Source of the DNA: Clostridiales bacterium
GTDB lineage: Bacteria > Bacillota > Clostridia > Christensenellales > Borkfalkiaceae
Assembly: GCA_015069625.1 (NCBI GenBank)
Contig: SVIE01000005.1
Span: 1 to 46,778 of the forward strand
Reading direction: 5' to 3'
Length of the DNA: 46,778 nucleotides
The notes beneath the pieces were generated by a model. That model had not been told where the DNA came from. It worked only from the letters and a program-made list of their open reading frames with translations, and did not search any database. Shown here one piece after another: positions 35,276-45,287 of this stretch (its first letter is position 1; every line of letters begins with the position of its first letter). The translations under genes were made by a program, and so were the position numbers.

Positions 35276-36393
35276 TGAGAATACTTTTTTTGGGGGACGT
35301 TTGCCCTACCGAAGATTATCGTAAACTGTTTGACGATAAAAGTGGCAAAAGTCTGTTTAATAACACGGTGGAACTTATAAATCAAAGTGATTTTGCCGTT
35401 TGTAATTTCGAGTGCCCAGCAACGTTAAGTGGTAATGCAATTAAAAAATGCGGGCCAACGTTAAAGGCAAAACCAGAAGACCTTGAAATGCTTAAAAACG
35501 TGGGAATAAACGCAGTTTCACTAGCAAATAATCATACGCTTGATTTAGGAGTGCAAGGTTTTATCGACACGGTATCTGTTTGTAAACAAAATGGCATTGA
35601 TTATTTCGGAACAATATTAAACGGGAAAGAAACAGACTGTTTAGTTTTGGAAAAAGACGGGGAAAGAGTAACCGTATTTTCATTTGCAGAAGAAGAGTTC
35701 AACTATTCGAAAAAAGCAAAGACGGGGGCAATTCATTTTGACCCGTATGAATCGCTTGATAAAATTGCTAACGCAAAGAGAGTAGGAAAAGTAGTTGTGC
35801 TTTATCACGGCGGTATAGAATATTTAAGAACCCCAACACCACTTCTTCAAAAGAAATGCAGAAAGATGGTTGAAAAGGGCGCAGATTTAGTGCTTTGTCA
35901 ACATAGCCACATAATCGGAACTACCGAAGAATATAACGGCGGATTTATTTTATACGGACAAGGCAATTCCGTGTTCGGCGTTAGGGAAAATTCTAACACG
36001 TGGAACGAAGGGCTTGCGGTAACGTTCGACACCGAGAACGGTGTGTATCTAGAACTAATAAAAGCCACGAAAAACGGAATAGAAAAAGCCACCGAAACAG
36101 AAACGTTAGATAAACTTAAAAACATAAAAGAATTATCTGATAAGATGACTGACGAGTTTATAGAGTTAGAGTGGCAAAAGTTCTGCAAAGCAAAACAAGC
36201 AAATTACTATCCAATGGTTTTCGGTAAGGGCAGAATATATAATAAACTTAACCGTATGCTTAAAAATAAGTTGGCGGACAAGTTTATAGGAAAGAAAAAG
36301 AAAATGACCACGATGAACCTTATTAGATGTGATGCACATAGAGAAGTGGTAACTACGTTATTAGAAAACGATTACGATAAATATCAAAAATAA
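35275..36393 (+). CDS. CapA-family protein (PGA_cap metallophosphatase-like)
   Basis: LFLGDVCPTEDYRK, AVCNFECPATL, VSLANNHTLDLG, VVLYHGGIEY, GADLVLCQHSHIIGTTEEYNGGFILYGQGN. Confidence 0.93.
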   Translation: MRILFLGDVCPTEDYRKLFDDKSGKSLFNNTVELINQSDFAVCNFECPATLSGNAIKKCGPTLKAKPEDLEMLKNVGINAVSLANNHTLDLGVQGFIDTVSVCKQNGIDYFGTILNGKETDCLVLEKDGERVTVFSFAEEEFNYSKKAKTGAIHFDPYESLDKIANAKRVGKVVVLYHGGIEYLRTPTPLLQKKCRKMVEKGADLVLCQHSHIIGTTEEYNGGFILYGQGNSVFGVRENSNTWNEGLAVTFDTENGVYLELIKATKNGIEKATETETLDKLKNIKELSDKMTDEFIELEWQKFCKAKQANYYPMVFGKGRIYNKLNRMLKNKLADKFIGKKKKMTTMNLIRCDAHREVVTTLLENDYDKYQK

Positions 36394-36412
36394 TTTAGGG
36401 AAATAAACCATT

Positions 36413-37735
36413 ATGAAAAACGTATATGAAGAATTGCTTAATAAAAAATCAAAACTTGCACTTGTAGGGTTAGGTTACGTAGGTATGCCGATAGCCGTTG
36501 CATTTGCTAAAAAGGTTGACGTTATCGGTTTTGATACCAACAAAGCAAAAATCGACCTTTATAATAACGGTGTTGACCCAACCAGAGAAGTTGGTGATGA
36601 AGTTATTAAAAACACTACGGTTGATTTTACGTACGACGAAAATAAACTTAAAGATGCAAAGTTTATTATCGTTGCCGTACCTACCCCTGTTAACGACGAT
36701 CATACGCCTGACCTTTCACCTGTTGTTGGTGCAAGTGAAATCGTTGGTAGAAATATTACGAAAGGCACAATCGTTGTTTATGAATCTACCGTTTATCCAG
36801 GGGTAACGGAAGACGTATGTATTCCGATTATCGAAAAGATTTCAGGGCTCAAATGTGGGGTGGACTGGAAGATAGGTTATTCACCTGAAAGAATCAATCC
36901 AGGGGATAAAGTGCACCGCCTTAACACGATAACAAAAATCGTTTCAGGTATGGATGATGAAACGTTAGACGTGGTTGCAAAAGTTTATGAACTTGTTGTT
37001 GATGCAGGCGTTCATAGAGCGGAAAGCATTAAGGTTGCAGAAGCGGCAAAGGTAATTGAAAACTCTCAACGTGATATCAATATTGCGTTCATGAACGAAC
37101 TTTCCATTATTTTCAACAAAATGGGCATTGACACAAAAGCCGTTCTTAACGCAGCGGGAACAAAATGGAACTTCCTTAAATTCTTCCCGGGACTTGTTGG
37201 TGGACATTGTATCGGTGTTGACCCATATTATCTTACCTACAAAGCAGAACAACTTGGTTATCACTCACAGATAATTTTATCTGGTAGAAGAATAAACGAC
37301 GATATGGGTAAATATATCGCAGAGCAGACGGTTAAGCAACTTATTGCAGAAGACGTTACCATTAAAAATGCAAAAGTAGGCGTACTTGGAATAACGTTCA
37401 AAGAAAATTGCCCTGACGCTAGAAATAGTAAGGTAAACGACGTTATTAAAGAACTTAAAGAATACGGAATTAATCCTATTGTTGTAGACCCTGTTGCAGA
37501 TGCCCCCGACACAAAGAGATTTTACGGCATAGACCTTGCGCCAATTGATGCACTTAAAGATTTAGACTGCTTAATTATCGCAGTTGCACACGAAGAATTT
37601 GCTAAACTTTCTGAAGAAGAAATTGCTAAATTTTTCAAATCAAAAACAAATGGCAAAAAGGTTATCGTTGACGTTAAGGGTATACTTGACAGAAAAGAAT
37701 ACGAAGCAAAAGACTATGCATATTGGAGATTATAA
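36413..37735 (+). CDS. UDP-HexNAc 6-dehydrogenase (WbpO/TviB-like nucleotide sugar dehydrogenase)
   Basis: ALVGLGYVGMPIAVAFAKK, VPTPVNDDHTPDLSPV, YSPERINPGDKVHRL, FFPGLVGGHCIGVDPYYLTYKAEQLGYHSQIILSGRRIND. Confidence 0.94.
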   Translation: MKNVYEELLNKKSKLALVGLGYVGMPIAVAFAKKVDVIGFDTNKAKIDLYNNGVDPTREVGDEVIKNTTVDFTYDENKLKDAKFIIVAVPTPVNDDHTPDLSPVVGASEIVGRNITKGTIVVYESTVYPGVTEDVCIPIIEKISGLKCGVDWKIGYSPERINPGDKVHRLNTITKIVSGMDDETLDVVAKVYELVVDAGVHRAESIKVAEAAKVIENSQRDINIAFMNELSIIFNKMGIDTKAVLNAAGTKWNFLKFFPGLVGGHCIGVDPYYLTYKAEQLGYHSQIILSGRRINDDMGKYIAEQTVKQLIAEDVTIKNAKVGVLGITFKENCPDARNSKVNDVIKELKEYGINPIVVDPVADAPDTKRFYGIDLAPIDALKDLDCLIIAVAHEEFAKLSEEEIAKFFKSKTNGKKVIVDVKGILDRKEYEAKDYAYWRL

Positions 37736-37737
37736 TT

Positions 37738-38715
37738 ATGGGATATAAGCATCTTAAATTTCCTGAAAACTCAGTATTTTTAGTAACGGGTGGCGCAGGA
37801 TTTATCGGTTCAAATCTTTGTGAAGCAATCTTAAATTTAGGCTATAAAGTTAAGTGTTTAGACGATTTGTCAACAGGTAAACAAGAAAACGTTGACGAGT
37901 TTCTTTCCAACCCCAACTATACCTTTATTAAAGGGGATATTAAAGATTTAGACACCTGTATTAAAGCCTCGGAAGGGGTTGATTACGTGTTAAATCAAGC
38001 GGCGTGGGGAAGTGTGCCACGTTCTATTGAAATGCCACTTTTCTATTGCAGAAACAACATTGAAGGCACGCTTAACATGATGGAAGCGGCAAGAATAAAC
38101 AAGGTAAAAAAGTTCGTTTACGCATCAAGTTCATCCGTTTACGGTGATGAACCTGTTCTTCCAAAGACGGAAGGTAGAGAAGGCAACCTTTTATCACCAT
38201 ATGCACTCACCAAGCGTTGCGACGAAGAGTGGGGTAAACTTTATTATAAACTTTACGGACTTGACACTTACGGAATGAGATATTTTAACGTATTCGGTCG
38301 TCGTCAAAGTCCAGACGGAGCGTACGCTGCGGTTATTCCTAAATTTATTAAGATGCTATTAAACGGTGAAACGCCAACTATCAATGGTGACGGAAAACAA
38401 TCCAGAGATTTCACCTATATCGATAACGTAATTGAAGCAAACCTTAAAGCGTGCCTTGCACCAAGTGAATCTGCGGGACAAGCGTACAATATTGCATTTG
38501 GCGGTAGAGAATACTTAATCGATATTTATTACGGCTTAACCAAAGCGCTTAACGTAGATATCGAACCCAACTTTGGACCTGATAGAGCAGGGGATATTAA
38601 GCATAGTAATGCAGATATATCCAAGGCTAAAAAACTTTTAGGTTACGACCCAGAATTCTCTTTTGAAAAGGGAATTGCCCTTGCAATAGATTGGTATAAG
38701 GAAAATTTGAAATAA
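37738..38715 (+). CDS. NAD-dependent UDP-HexNAc 4-epimerase (WbpP/TviC-like SDR)
   Basis: FLVTGGAGFIGSNLCEAIL, QAAWGSVPRSIEMP, ASSSSVYGDEPVLPKTEG, YGMRYFNVFGRRQSPDGAYAAVIPKFI. Confidence 0.93.
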   Translation: MGYKHLKFPENSVFLVTGGAGFIGSNLCEAILNLGYKVKCLDDLSTGKQENVDEFLSNPNYTFIKGDIKDLDTCIKASEGVDYVLNQAAWGSVPRSIEMPLFYCRNNIEGTLNMMEAARINKVKKFVYASSSSVYGDEPVLPKTEGREGNLLSPYALTKRCDEEWGKLYYKLYGLDTYGMRYFNVFGRRQSPDGAYAAVIPKFIKMLLNGETPTINGDGKQSRDFTYIDNVIEANLKACLAPSESAGQAYNIAFGGREYLIDIYYGLTKALNVDIEPNFGPDRAGDIKHSNADISKAKKLLGYDPEFSFEKGIALAIDWYKENLK

Positions 38716-38719
38716 AGAA

Positions 38720-39709
38720 ATGAAAAAAGTAAGCGTAATTATTCCCGTATATAACGTTGAAAAGTACATAGATAAGTGTATGGAAAGCGTGCTTAATCAA
38801 ACGTATAGCAACCTTGAAATTATCTTGGTTGACGATGGAAGCCCAGATAATAGTGGTAAGATGTGTGATGAGTACGCCGTTAAAGATAATAGGGTAAAAG
38901 TAATTCACAAGGAAAACGGTGGATTATCTTCTGCAAGAAACGCAGGCTTAGATATTGCTACCGGTGAATATGTTGCATTTATCGATAGTGACGATTTTGT
39001 TGAAACAACCATGATAGAAAAAGTTGTTAGCAAAATTGAACAAACAAATGCAGACGTATGTATGTTTTCGCACTTTACATATAACGGGGAAACGAGTGTT
39101 GCACACGCAAGGCCGCTTGACAAAGACGAATATGAAACAGGGGAAATCCGTGATTTAATTATTCCTATGTTTATAGGTCAAAAAGATGCGATTGGGCATC
39201 ATCTTTTAGGCTTTGTTTGTTGCCAACTTTTTAGAAGAAGTTCTATCGGCGAGCAGAGATTTAAAAGCGAAAGGGAATATTATGCGGAAGATATAGTTTT
39301 CGATTTAGAATTTTATATCCGTGCTAAAAAGATGTGCGTTGTTAACGAACCGCTTTATTATTATAGATACGTGGAAAGTTCACTAAGCAACAGGTACAGA
39401 AAAAACTTATTCGATAAATTCGCATTGCTTTTAGAATTTAAGCAAGGTTTCGTTTTGGATAACGACATAAAAGATTGCGAAAAAAGAATACTTAGAAGTG
39501 CTTTTAGAAGTGCGATAGGTGGAGCGTTAAACGTTAAAAAAGCGCCCGAACTAACAAAGAAAGAAAAAAAGCAAGAGATTAAAAAAATCTCTTGTCATCC
39601 ACTTGTAAAATTATCGCTTAGAACAATAAAGCCAAAAGGGATAAAAGAGATAATTTTTGCAAAACTATTAAAACTTAAATGGGCAGGAATACTTCTTGCT
39701 TTAATGTAG
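38720..39709 (+). CDS. GT2-family glycosyltransferase
   Basis: VSVIIPVYNVEKYIDKCMESVLNQTYSNLEIILVDDGSPDNSG. Confidence 0.94.
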   Translation: MKKVSVIIPVYNVEKYIDKCMESVLNQTYSNLEIILVDDGSPDNSGKMCDEYAVKDNRVKVIHKENGGLSSARNAGLDIATGEYVAFIDSDDFVETTMIEKVVSKIEQTNADVCMFSHFTYNGETSVAHARPLDKDEYETGEIRDLIIPMFIGQKDAIGHHLLGFVCCQLFRRSSIGEQRFKSEREYYAEDIVFDLEFYIRAKKMCVVNEPLYYYRYVESSLSNRYRKNLFDKFALLLEFKQGFVLDNDIKDCEKRILRSAFRSAIGGALNVKKAPELTKKEKKQEIKKISCHPLVKLSLRTIKPKGIKEIIFAKLLKLKWAGILLALM

Positions 39710-39716
39710 GAGATAT

Positions 39717-40826
39717 ATGAAATCTGTAGCGACCATAACCTTTCACGCTTCGCACAACTACGGTTCTGTTTTGCAGGCGTATGCGCTTGCAAAAGCGATC
39801 GAAAATAAAGGTTATAGCGTAAAAATAATAAATTATCGTTCGGCTAGTCAAAAAGCATGTTACACGGTTTATAAAAAATCCCGTGGGCTTAAAGGTATGC
39901 TTAGAAACGGCTATCAACGTTTAATTGGTGGGAAACTCAAAAGACGTTATAAGGGTTTTGAGCATTTTATCAATAACGTTCTGCCTGTAACTGAAGAAGT
40001 GAACGATGAAAAGGGTATTGAAAAATTTGCATCTGCTTTTGACGCATACGTTTGCGGAAGCGATCAGATTTGGAATCCAGAATGTCCTGATTTCGTTTCT
40101 GAATATTACTTGGATTTCGTTAAAGAAGGCAAGAGAATTGCATATGCACCGTCGCTTGGCAAGGGTCAGTTTGATGATGAGCATAAAGAGTTAATTAAGA
40201 ACTTGCTTCAAAACGTGGATAGTATATCCGTTCGTGAAAAGCAAGGCAAGGCACTTCTTGAAACCTTAACCGATAAAAACGTAGAACTCGTTTGCGACCC
40301 CGTAATTTTATTCGGCAAAGAAGGGTGGGAAGAAGTTATCCCTGAAAATAAAATCAAAAAGCCTTATATGTTCGTGTACTTTTTAGAGAATAACCACGGA
40401 GATAGAAGTTTTATAGATTTAATTGCTAAAACCTTAGGCTTAAAGGTTGTAATTTTAAACGAAAATATAAAGGATATATTTAAACGATATATCAAGAAAT
40501 ATGATGCGCTTCCATTAGAGTTTGTATCTTTAATTAATAATGCTAAATTTGTTTATACGAACTCGTTTCACGCAACGGCGTTTTCCACCATGTTTAACGT
40601 GCCTTGCGCAAGCATGATAGCAAAATCTGAAAACGTGAAAAATAATAACGATAGCAGGAAGATAGATTTTCTAACAAAGCTTGGGCTTGAAGAAAGTCTA
40701 AAAAAGACGCTTTCGAAAGAAGAAATTATAAGTCTTTCTAAAACTGATTTTACCAAAGCAAACGAAGAACTTAATAAGTTTAGAGAAAAATCTAAAAATT
40801 ATTTAATAAAGGCGATAGAAGATTGA
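39717..40826 (+). CDS. Polysaccharide pyruvyl transferase family protein
   Basis: TFHASHNYGSVLQAYALAKAIENKGYSVKIINYR; VCGSDQIWNPECPDF; FVYTNSFHATAFSTMFNVP. Confidence 0.93.
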   Translation: MKSVATITFHASHNYGSVLQAYALAKAIENKGYSVKIINYRSASQKACYTVYKKSRGLKGMLRNGYQRLIGGKLKRRYKGFEHFINNVLPVTEEVNDEKGIEKFASAFDAYVCGSDQIWNPECPDFVSEYYLDFVKEGKRIAYAPSLGKGQFDDEHKELIKNLLQNVDSISVREKQGKALLETLTDKNVELVCDPVILFGKEGWEEVIPENKIKKPYMFVYFLENNHGDRSFIDLIAKTLGLKVVILNENIKDIFKRYIKKYDALPLEFVSLINNAKFVYTNSFHATAFSTMFNVPCASMIAKSENVKNNNDSRKIDFLTKLGLEESLKKTLSKEEIISLSKTDFTKANEELNKFREKSKNYLIKAIED

Positions 40827-41803
40827 AAAGTTTATCAATAGTGATTCCCGTTTATAACGGTGAAAAATTTATCGAAAACTGCATAAATAGTATTGCAAAT
40901 CAGGATAACGGCAAGATTGAAGTTATCATGGTGAACGACGGCTCAAAAGATAATTCTGCCGAGATTTGCTTAAAAATGGCTAAAGAATATCCGTTCATCA
41001 AGTATTTTGAAAAGGAAAACGGCGGTGTTTCGTCTGCAAGAAATTTTGCGCTTGACAAAATAAACGGTGAATACGTTTGGTTTGTGGACGTTGACGATAA
41101 TATCAGTGCCAACGTTATAGAAAAGATATTTGAAATAGAATCTGATTTAGCGGTTTTTAACTACGTTAGGGTTACCGATAACGAAGAAAAGGTGATAAAC
41201 GTCACGGCAAGTGATTACGTGTATAATCTTTCATCATTTGATGAATTTTTTAATAGTTACGTTTTTAATTATAAACTTAACAATGCGCTTTGGAATAAAG
41301 TTTTTAAGGTAAGTATCATTAAAGAAAACGATTTAACGTTTGATGAAACGGTTAAAATTGGCGAAGATTTTATGTTCGGTTTGTCTTATTATAAATTCAC
41401 AAGGGACATATATTTTTCCACCCTTCCGATTTACCGCTATTATATCAACCAAAGCGGTGCTATGAAGTCTAAAAATAAGGACGTGTTTTATTACCAAACG
41501 TCCGTTGCCGAAACCGTTGCAAATGGATATAGTGATTTAATTTCTTCTGCCGTTAAAGATAAGTTTTTGTTAATGCAACTTATTTGCGCTATTGGTCAAT
41601 CTAAAGCAAACGGCATATCAAAAGAAGAAATTATAAATAGTATTAAACAATATAAAGAAAAGTTTAACGTAACGTTTAGTAAAAAAGTAGTTAAAGCATT
41701 TTTGCAATCGGAAAACGCAGGCTTACTTGGTAAACTTCGTGTAAAACTTATTGCAAATGCTTTCAACAAGGGCAGATACTCGTTATTAAAGAAGATAATA
41801 TAA
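40823..41803 (+). CDS. GT2-family glycosyltransferase
   Basis: LSIVIPVYNGEKFIENCINSIANQDNGKIEVIMVNDGSKDNS; WFVDVDDNI. Confidence 0.94.
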   Translation: MKSLSIVIPVYNGEKFIENCINSIANQDNGKIEVIMVNDGSKDNSAEICLKMAKEYPFIKYFEKENGGVSSARNFALDKINGEYVWFVDVDDNISANVIEKIFEIESDLAVFNYVRVTDNEEKVINVTASDYVYNLSSFDEFFNSYVFNYKLNNALWNKVFKVSIIKENDLTFDETVKIGEDFMFGLSYYKFTRDIYFSTLPIYRYYINQSGAMKSKNKDVFYYQTSVAETVANGYSDLISSAVKDKFLLMQLICAIGQSKANGISKEEIINSIKQYKEKFNVTFSKKVVKAFLQSENAGLLGKLRVKLIANAFNKGRYSLLKKII

Positions 41804-41811
41804 GGTGAAAT

Positions 41812-42420
41812 ATGAGAAATTATAAACTCGCAATCGGAGCAAGACTTAGAAAGTTCCGCAACAAAAAAATGCGCAAAAAGCTTAAAAATAAACCGTCTAT
41901 TATATCTAATCATTGTATCGGTGGAATAATTTCACACGATTTAGGGCTTCAATTTTTAAGCCCAACGGTTAATCTAAAAATTCTTCCTGACGATTTTATT
42001 AAGTTTATTGAAAACTTAGATAAATACTTAAATGCAGAATTTATAGAAATTGAAAGCGAGTTTAATTATCCTGTTGCTAAACTTGACGATATAACGGTAT
42101 ATTTCGTTCACTATAAAACTTTTGAACAAGCTGTTCAAAAATGGAACGAAAGAAAAGCGCGTATCAATTTTAATAATATCCGCGTTATCATGACGGCAAG
42201 GGACGGCGCAAGCGATGATACGCTTAAACGATTTGATGCACTTCCATATAAAAAGGTTGTGTTTGATGACGTAGCGCACCCTGAAATCAAGTGTGCAATT
42301 CACTCTCACAGACGTGGCGGAAAACCACTTGGTAACGTCTATATAAGCGACATAGTAACGTTAACAGGCAAACGCGCGTTTGAACTCAACGGATTTAACA
42401 CGATAGATTTTTTGAATTAG
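41812..42420 (+). CDS. DUF1919 family exopolysaccharide-associated protein
   Basis: SIISNHCIGGIISHDLGLQFLSPTVNL, RDGASDDTLKRFDALPYKKVVFDD. Confidence 0.85.
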   Translation: MRNYKLAIGARLRKFRNKKMRKKLKNKPSIISNHCIGGIISHDLGLQFLSPTVNLKILPDDFIKFIENLDKYLNAEFIEIESEFNYPVAKLDDITVYFVHYKTFEQAVQKWNERKARINFNNIRVIMTARDGASDDTLKRFDALPYKKVVFDDVAHPEIKCAIHSHRRGGKPLGNVYISDIVTLTGKRAFELNGFNTIDFLN

Positions 42421-42429
42421 GAAATTAAT

Positions 42430-43545
42430 ATGCAGGATATAAAAGAAAGCAAAATTAAATATTTGCACGTTCTAAATGTGGATGAACCTAAGTTTTCTGT
42501 GCGTTTAGTTGACGTGGTTAAAAACAAAGATTATTTTACTGAAGAAGAGTGGGGTTTTGTTACACCGCATCAAAGAGTTTACAACCTTTTAATTGAAAAA
42601 GGTGCAAAAAACATTTTTTTAGAGGAAAATAGTAGAACCATAATAGATGATTATGCCCCATATGTAGATGTGTTGTTTTTGCACGCGTGGGACGAAAACA
42701 AAGTTTCCATATTAAAAGTTAAAAACAAAGATCTTAAAAAATGCGTATGGCGTACTTGGGGGCATGACGTATATCCATTCGTTAAAAAGAAAGGGTTTTC
42801 TTTTGGTATATTAAAGCATAATTTAATGGCTTATTTGCGCAGAAGAAAGGCAAAAAAGTGTTTAACATTTGCTATTGCATCCAATTTTGTTGACGAAGTA
42901 AAGTTTAAGCACGTATTTGGCAAAAATGTTAAATTGTTTAAGCACTCTTATGCTTCGGCAGAAGCATCGGAAATAGAAGTGTCGCAAGCGCCAGTTAAAA
43001 AGGAAAAGAGAATTTTAATTGGGCATAGTATGTATCCAAGTGAAAACCACTGCCAAGTAATAAAAGAGTTAAAAAAGTTTGCAAATGAAGATGTTATAAT
43101 TACACTTGTTTCTGTGTATGGACATGAAGAATACGAACAGGAGGTAATAAAAACAGCAGAGAAAGTGTTTGGAGAAAAGGTTGATAATATTAAAACGAGA
43201 TTACCACTTAAGGAATACGTAGAATTCTTAAATACTATTGACGTTGCAATTTTAAGTAGTAAAACATCATCTGCGCTTGGAACACTAGTATGGCTTTCAA
43301 AACTTAAGAAAAAAGTATACGTTTATGGTGACGGAGATTTGGCTAATGGTATAAATTACGCAGGATGCAAAGTCAATAAAATAGAAGAAATCAAAGTCCA
43401 AACGTTTAATGAATTTATAGCATGGGCTGAAGACGATGCACAAAAAATGAAGAATGCTTTTGGTAAAGTTTTAACTAAAGAGGAGTGCTGTCAGACCATA
43501 ATAAACATTATTCAATACAAGCAAAAGGTGTTAAATGGAAAATAA
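42430..43545 (+). CDS. GT56/WecF-like glycosyltransferase (putative)
   Basis: KCVWRTWGHDVYPF, ILIGHSMYPSENHCQVIKELKKF, SSALGTLVWLSKLKKKVYV resemble Fuc4NAc-transferase-type proteins. Confidence 0.6.
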   Translation: MQDIKESKIKYLHVLNVDEPKFSVRLVDVVKNKDYFTEEEWGFVTPHQRVYNLLIEKGAKNIFLEENSRTIIDDYAPYVDVLFLHAWDENKVSILKVKNKDLKKCVWRTWGHDVYPFVKKKGFSFGILKHNLMAYLRRRKAKKCLTFAIASNFVDEVKFKHVFGKNVKLFKHSYASAEASEIEVSQAPVKKEKRILIGHSMYPSENHCQVIKELKKFANEDVIITLVSVYGHEEYEQEVIKTAEKVFGEKVDNIKTRLPLKEYVEFLNTIDVAILSSKTSSALGTLVWLSKLKKKVYVYGDGDLANGINYAGCKVNKIEEIKVQTFNEFIAWAEDDAQKMKNAFGKVLTKEECCQTIINIIQYKQKVLNGK

Positions 43546-45214
43546 GATGAATTATAAAAAGACAACTATATCTGGTTTGGCATGGCGATTTATGGAAAGA
43601 ATTGGTGTTCAATTAATAACACTAATCGTTTCAGTTATACTTGCAAGACTTTTAGGCCCTGATGCGTACGGGGAAATTGCCGTAACCACGATATTTATAA
43701 CCATTTGTAACGTGTTCGTTTCAAGTGGATTTGGGGTTGCGCTCGTTCAGAAAAAAGATGCGGACGAACTTGATTTTTCATCGGTGTTTTATTCCAGTTT
43801 ATTTATTTCTATAGTATTATACGTGGCGTTGTTTTTCTCTGCTCCGTATATAGCTGAATTTTTTGGGATACCAGTCGTTGGCCCAGTCCTTCAAGTTTTA
43901 GGGCTAAGGCTTCCAATTTCCGCATTAGGCTCCGTTCAAAACGCTTATATTGATAAGCACTTCATGTTCAAAAAGTATTTTTATTCCACGCTTATTGCAA
44001 CTATTTTATCTGCGGTTGTGGGAATAGTTATGGCGTTTACAGGTTTTGGTGTTTGGGCGCTCGTTGCAAAAGAACTTACAAATATCGTAGTTGGTAAAAT
44101 AGTATTATTCTTCGTAACCAAATGGTATCCAAAACTAATGTTCTCATGGAAGCGTGTGAAGGGGCTTCTTAAGTATAGTTGGAAGATTTTGGTTTCTGGA
44201 CTTATTAATACAGCATACACAGAATCTACAAGTATAATCATGGGTAAGGCTTATTCTCCAACCGATTTAGCGTTCTATAATAAGGGTAAATCGTGGCCAC
44301 AATTAATAGGTGAGAACGTTGACGGGCCTATCAATAACGTGTTGTTTCCTGTCTTGGCGGACGTCCAAAACGATAAAGAAAAAGTAAAAAATATAACAAG
44401 AAGGTCGATTAAAACAAGTTGTTATGTAATATTTGCCGCAATGGCAGGGCTTGCTGCAATAGCGCCTGTATTTACATACGTTTTACTTGGCGCGGGGTGG
44501 ACGGAAAGTATTCCGTATATGCAAATAATGTGTATCATATATGCGCTTCATCCAGTGAGTACTGCTAATTTGCAAGCAATAAAAGCAGTGGGGAGAAGTG
44601 ATTTGTATCTAGTGCTTGAAATAATCAAAAAGGCAATAGGAATATCTGTTCTTGTTGTAATTGTTGTCTTGGAAATGACTATTGGCATTAGTCCGATTTG
44701 GCTTGCGGTAGCTATGGCCGGTACAACCATTGTATCTGTTTGCATTAACGCCTTTCCCAATAAAAAGTTATTAGACTATAGCATATTAGAACAGATGAAA
44801 GATATTTTGCCTTATTTAGGAATCTGTATTTTAATGGGCGCGCCAGTTTATGCAATGAACTACTTATATCTTTCACTCGGTTGGAATATGTATCTCGTTC
44901 TAATTATGCAGATAATCGTGGGTGTTGGCTTATACGTTGCTTTTTCAATGCTATTCCGTTTTGAAATATTTAAATATTTGCTTAATGCCATAAAAGAATT
45001 TTTACACAAGAAAAAGAAACAAAACAAAGAAAAGTTAGTTGCTGAGTGCTTGGAAGGGGAAAGTATAACAGAGCCAACAGCAGAAGAAGGCGTATCAACA
45101 GAACAAGCAATAAGTGAAAACGTAGTTGTGAAAGAAACGCAAGTTTCAGAAATACTAGAAGAAAAAAATAAAGAAGTTGAAGGCGCATCACAAAAAGAAG
45201 ATTTAGAGCAATAA
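43535..45214 (+). CDS. Wzx-type lipopolysaccharide/EPS flippase with acidic C-terminal tail
   Basis: LAWRFMERIGVQLITLIVSVILARLLGPDAYGEIAVTTIFI; SGFGVALVQKKDADELDFSSVFYSSLFISIVLY. Confidence 0.93.
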   Translation: MENKMNYKKTTISGLAWRFMERIGVQLITLIVSVILARLLGPDAYGEIAVTTIFITICNVFVSSGFGVALVQKKDADELDFSSVFYSSLFISIVLYVALFFSAPYIAEFFGIPVVGPVLQVLGLRLPISALGSVQNAYIDKHFMFKKYFYSTLIATILSAVVGIVMAFTGFGVWALVAKELTNIVVGKIVLFFVTKWYPKLMFSWKRVKGLLKYSWKILVSGLINTAYTESTSIIMGKAYSPTDLAFYNKGKSWPQLIGENVDGPINNVLFPVLADVQNDKEKVKNITRRSIKTSCYVIFAAMAGLAAIAPVFTYVLLGAGWTESIPYMQIMCIIYALHPVSTANLQAIKAVGRSDLYLVLEIIKKAIGISVLVVIVVLEMTIGISPIWLAVAMAGTTIVSVCINAFPNKKLLDYSILEQMKDILPYLGICILMGAPVYAMNYLYLSLGWNMYLVLIMQIIVGVGLYVAFSMLFRFEIFKYLLNAIKEFLHKKKKQNKEKLVAECLEGESITEPTAEEGVSTEQAISENVVVKETQVSEILEEKNKEVEGASQKEDLEQ

Positions 45215-45287
45215 ATGATCGGAAAGATATTTTAACATAAGGCAACAATATTAAAATAAAAGAGAAAAGGAACAGGAGAATAAATTC

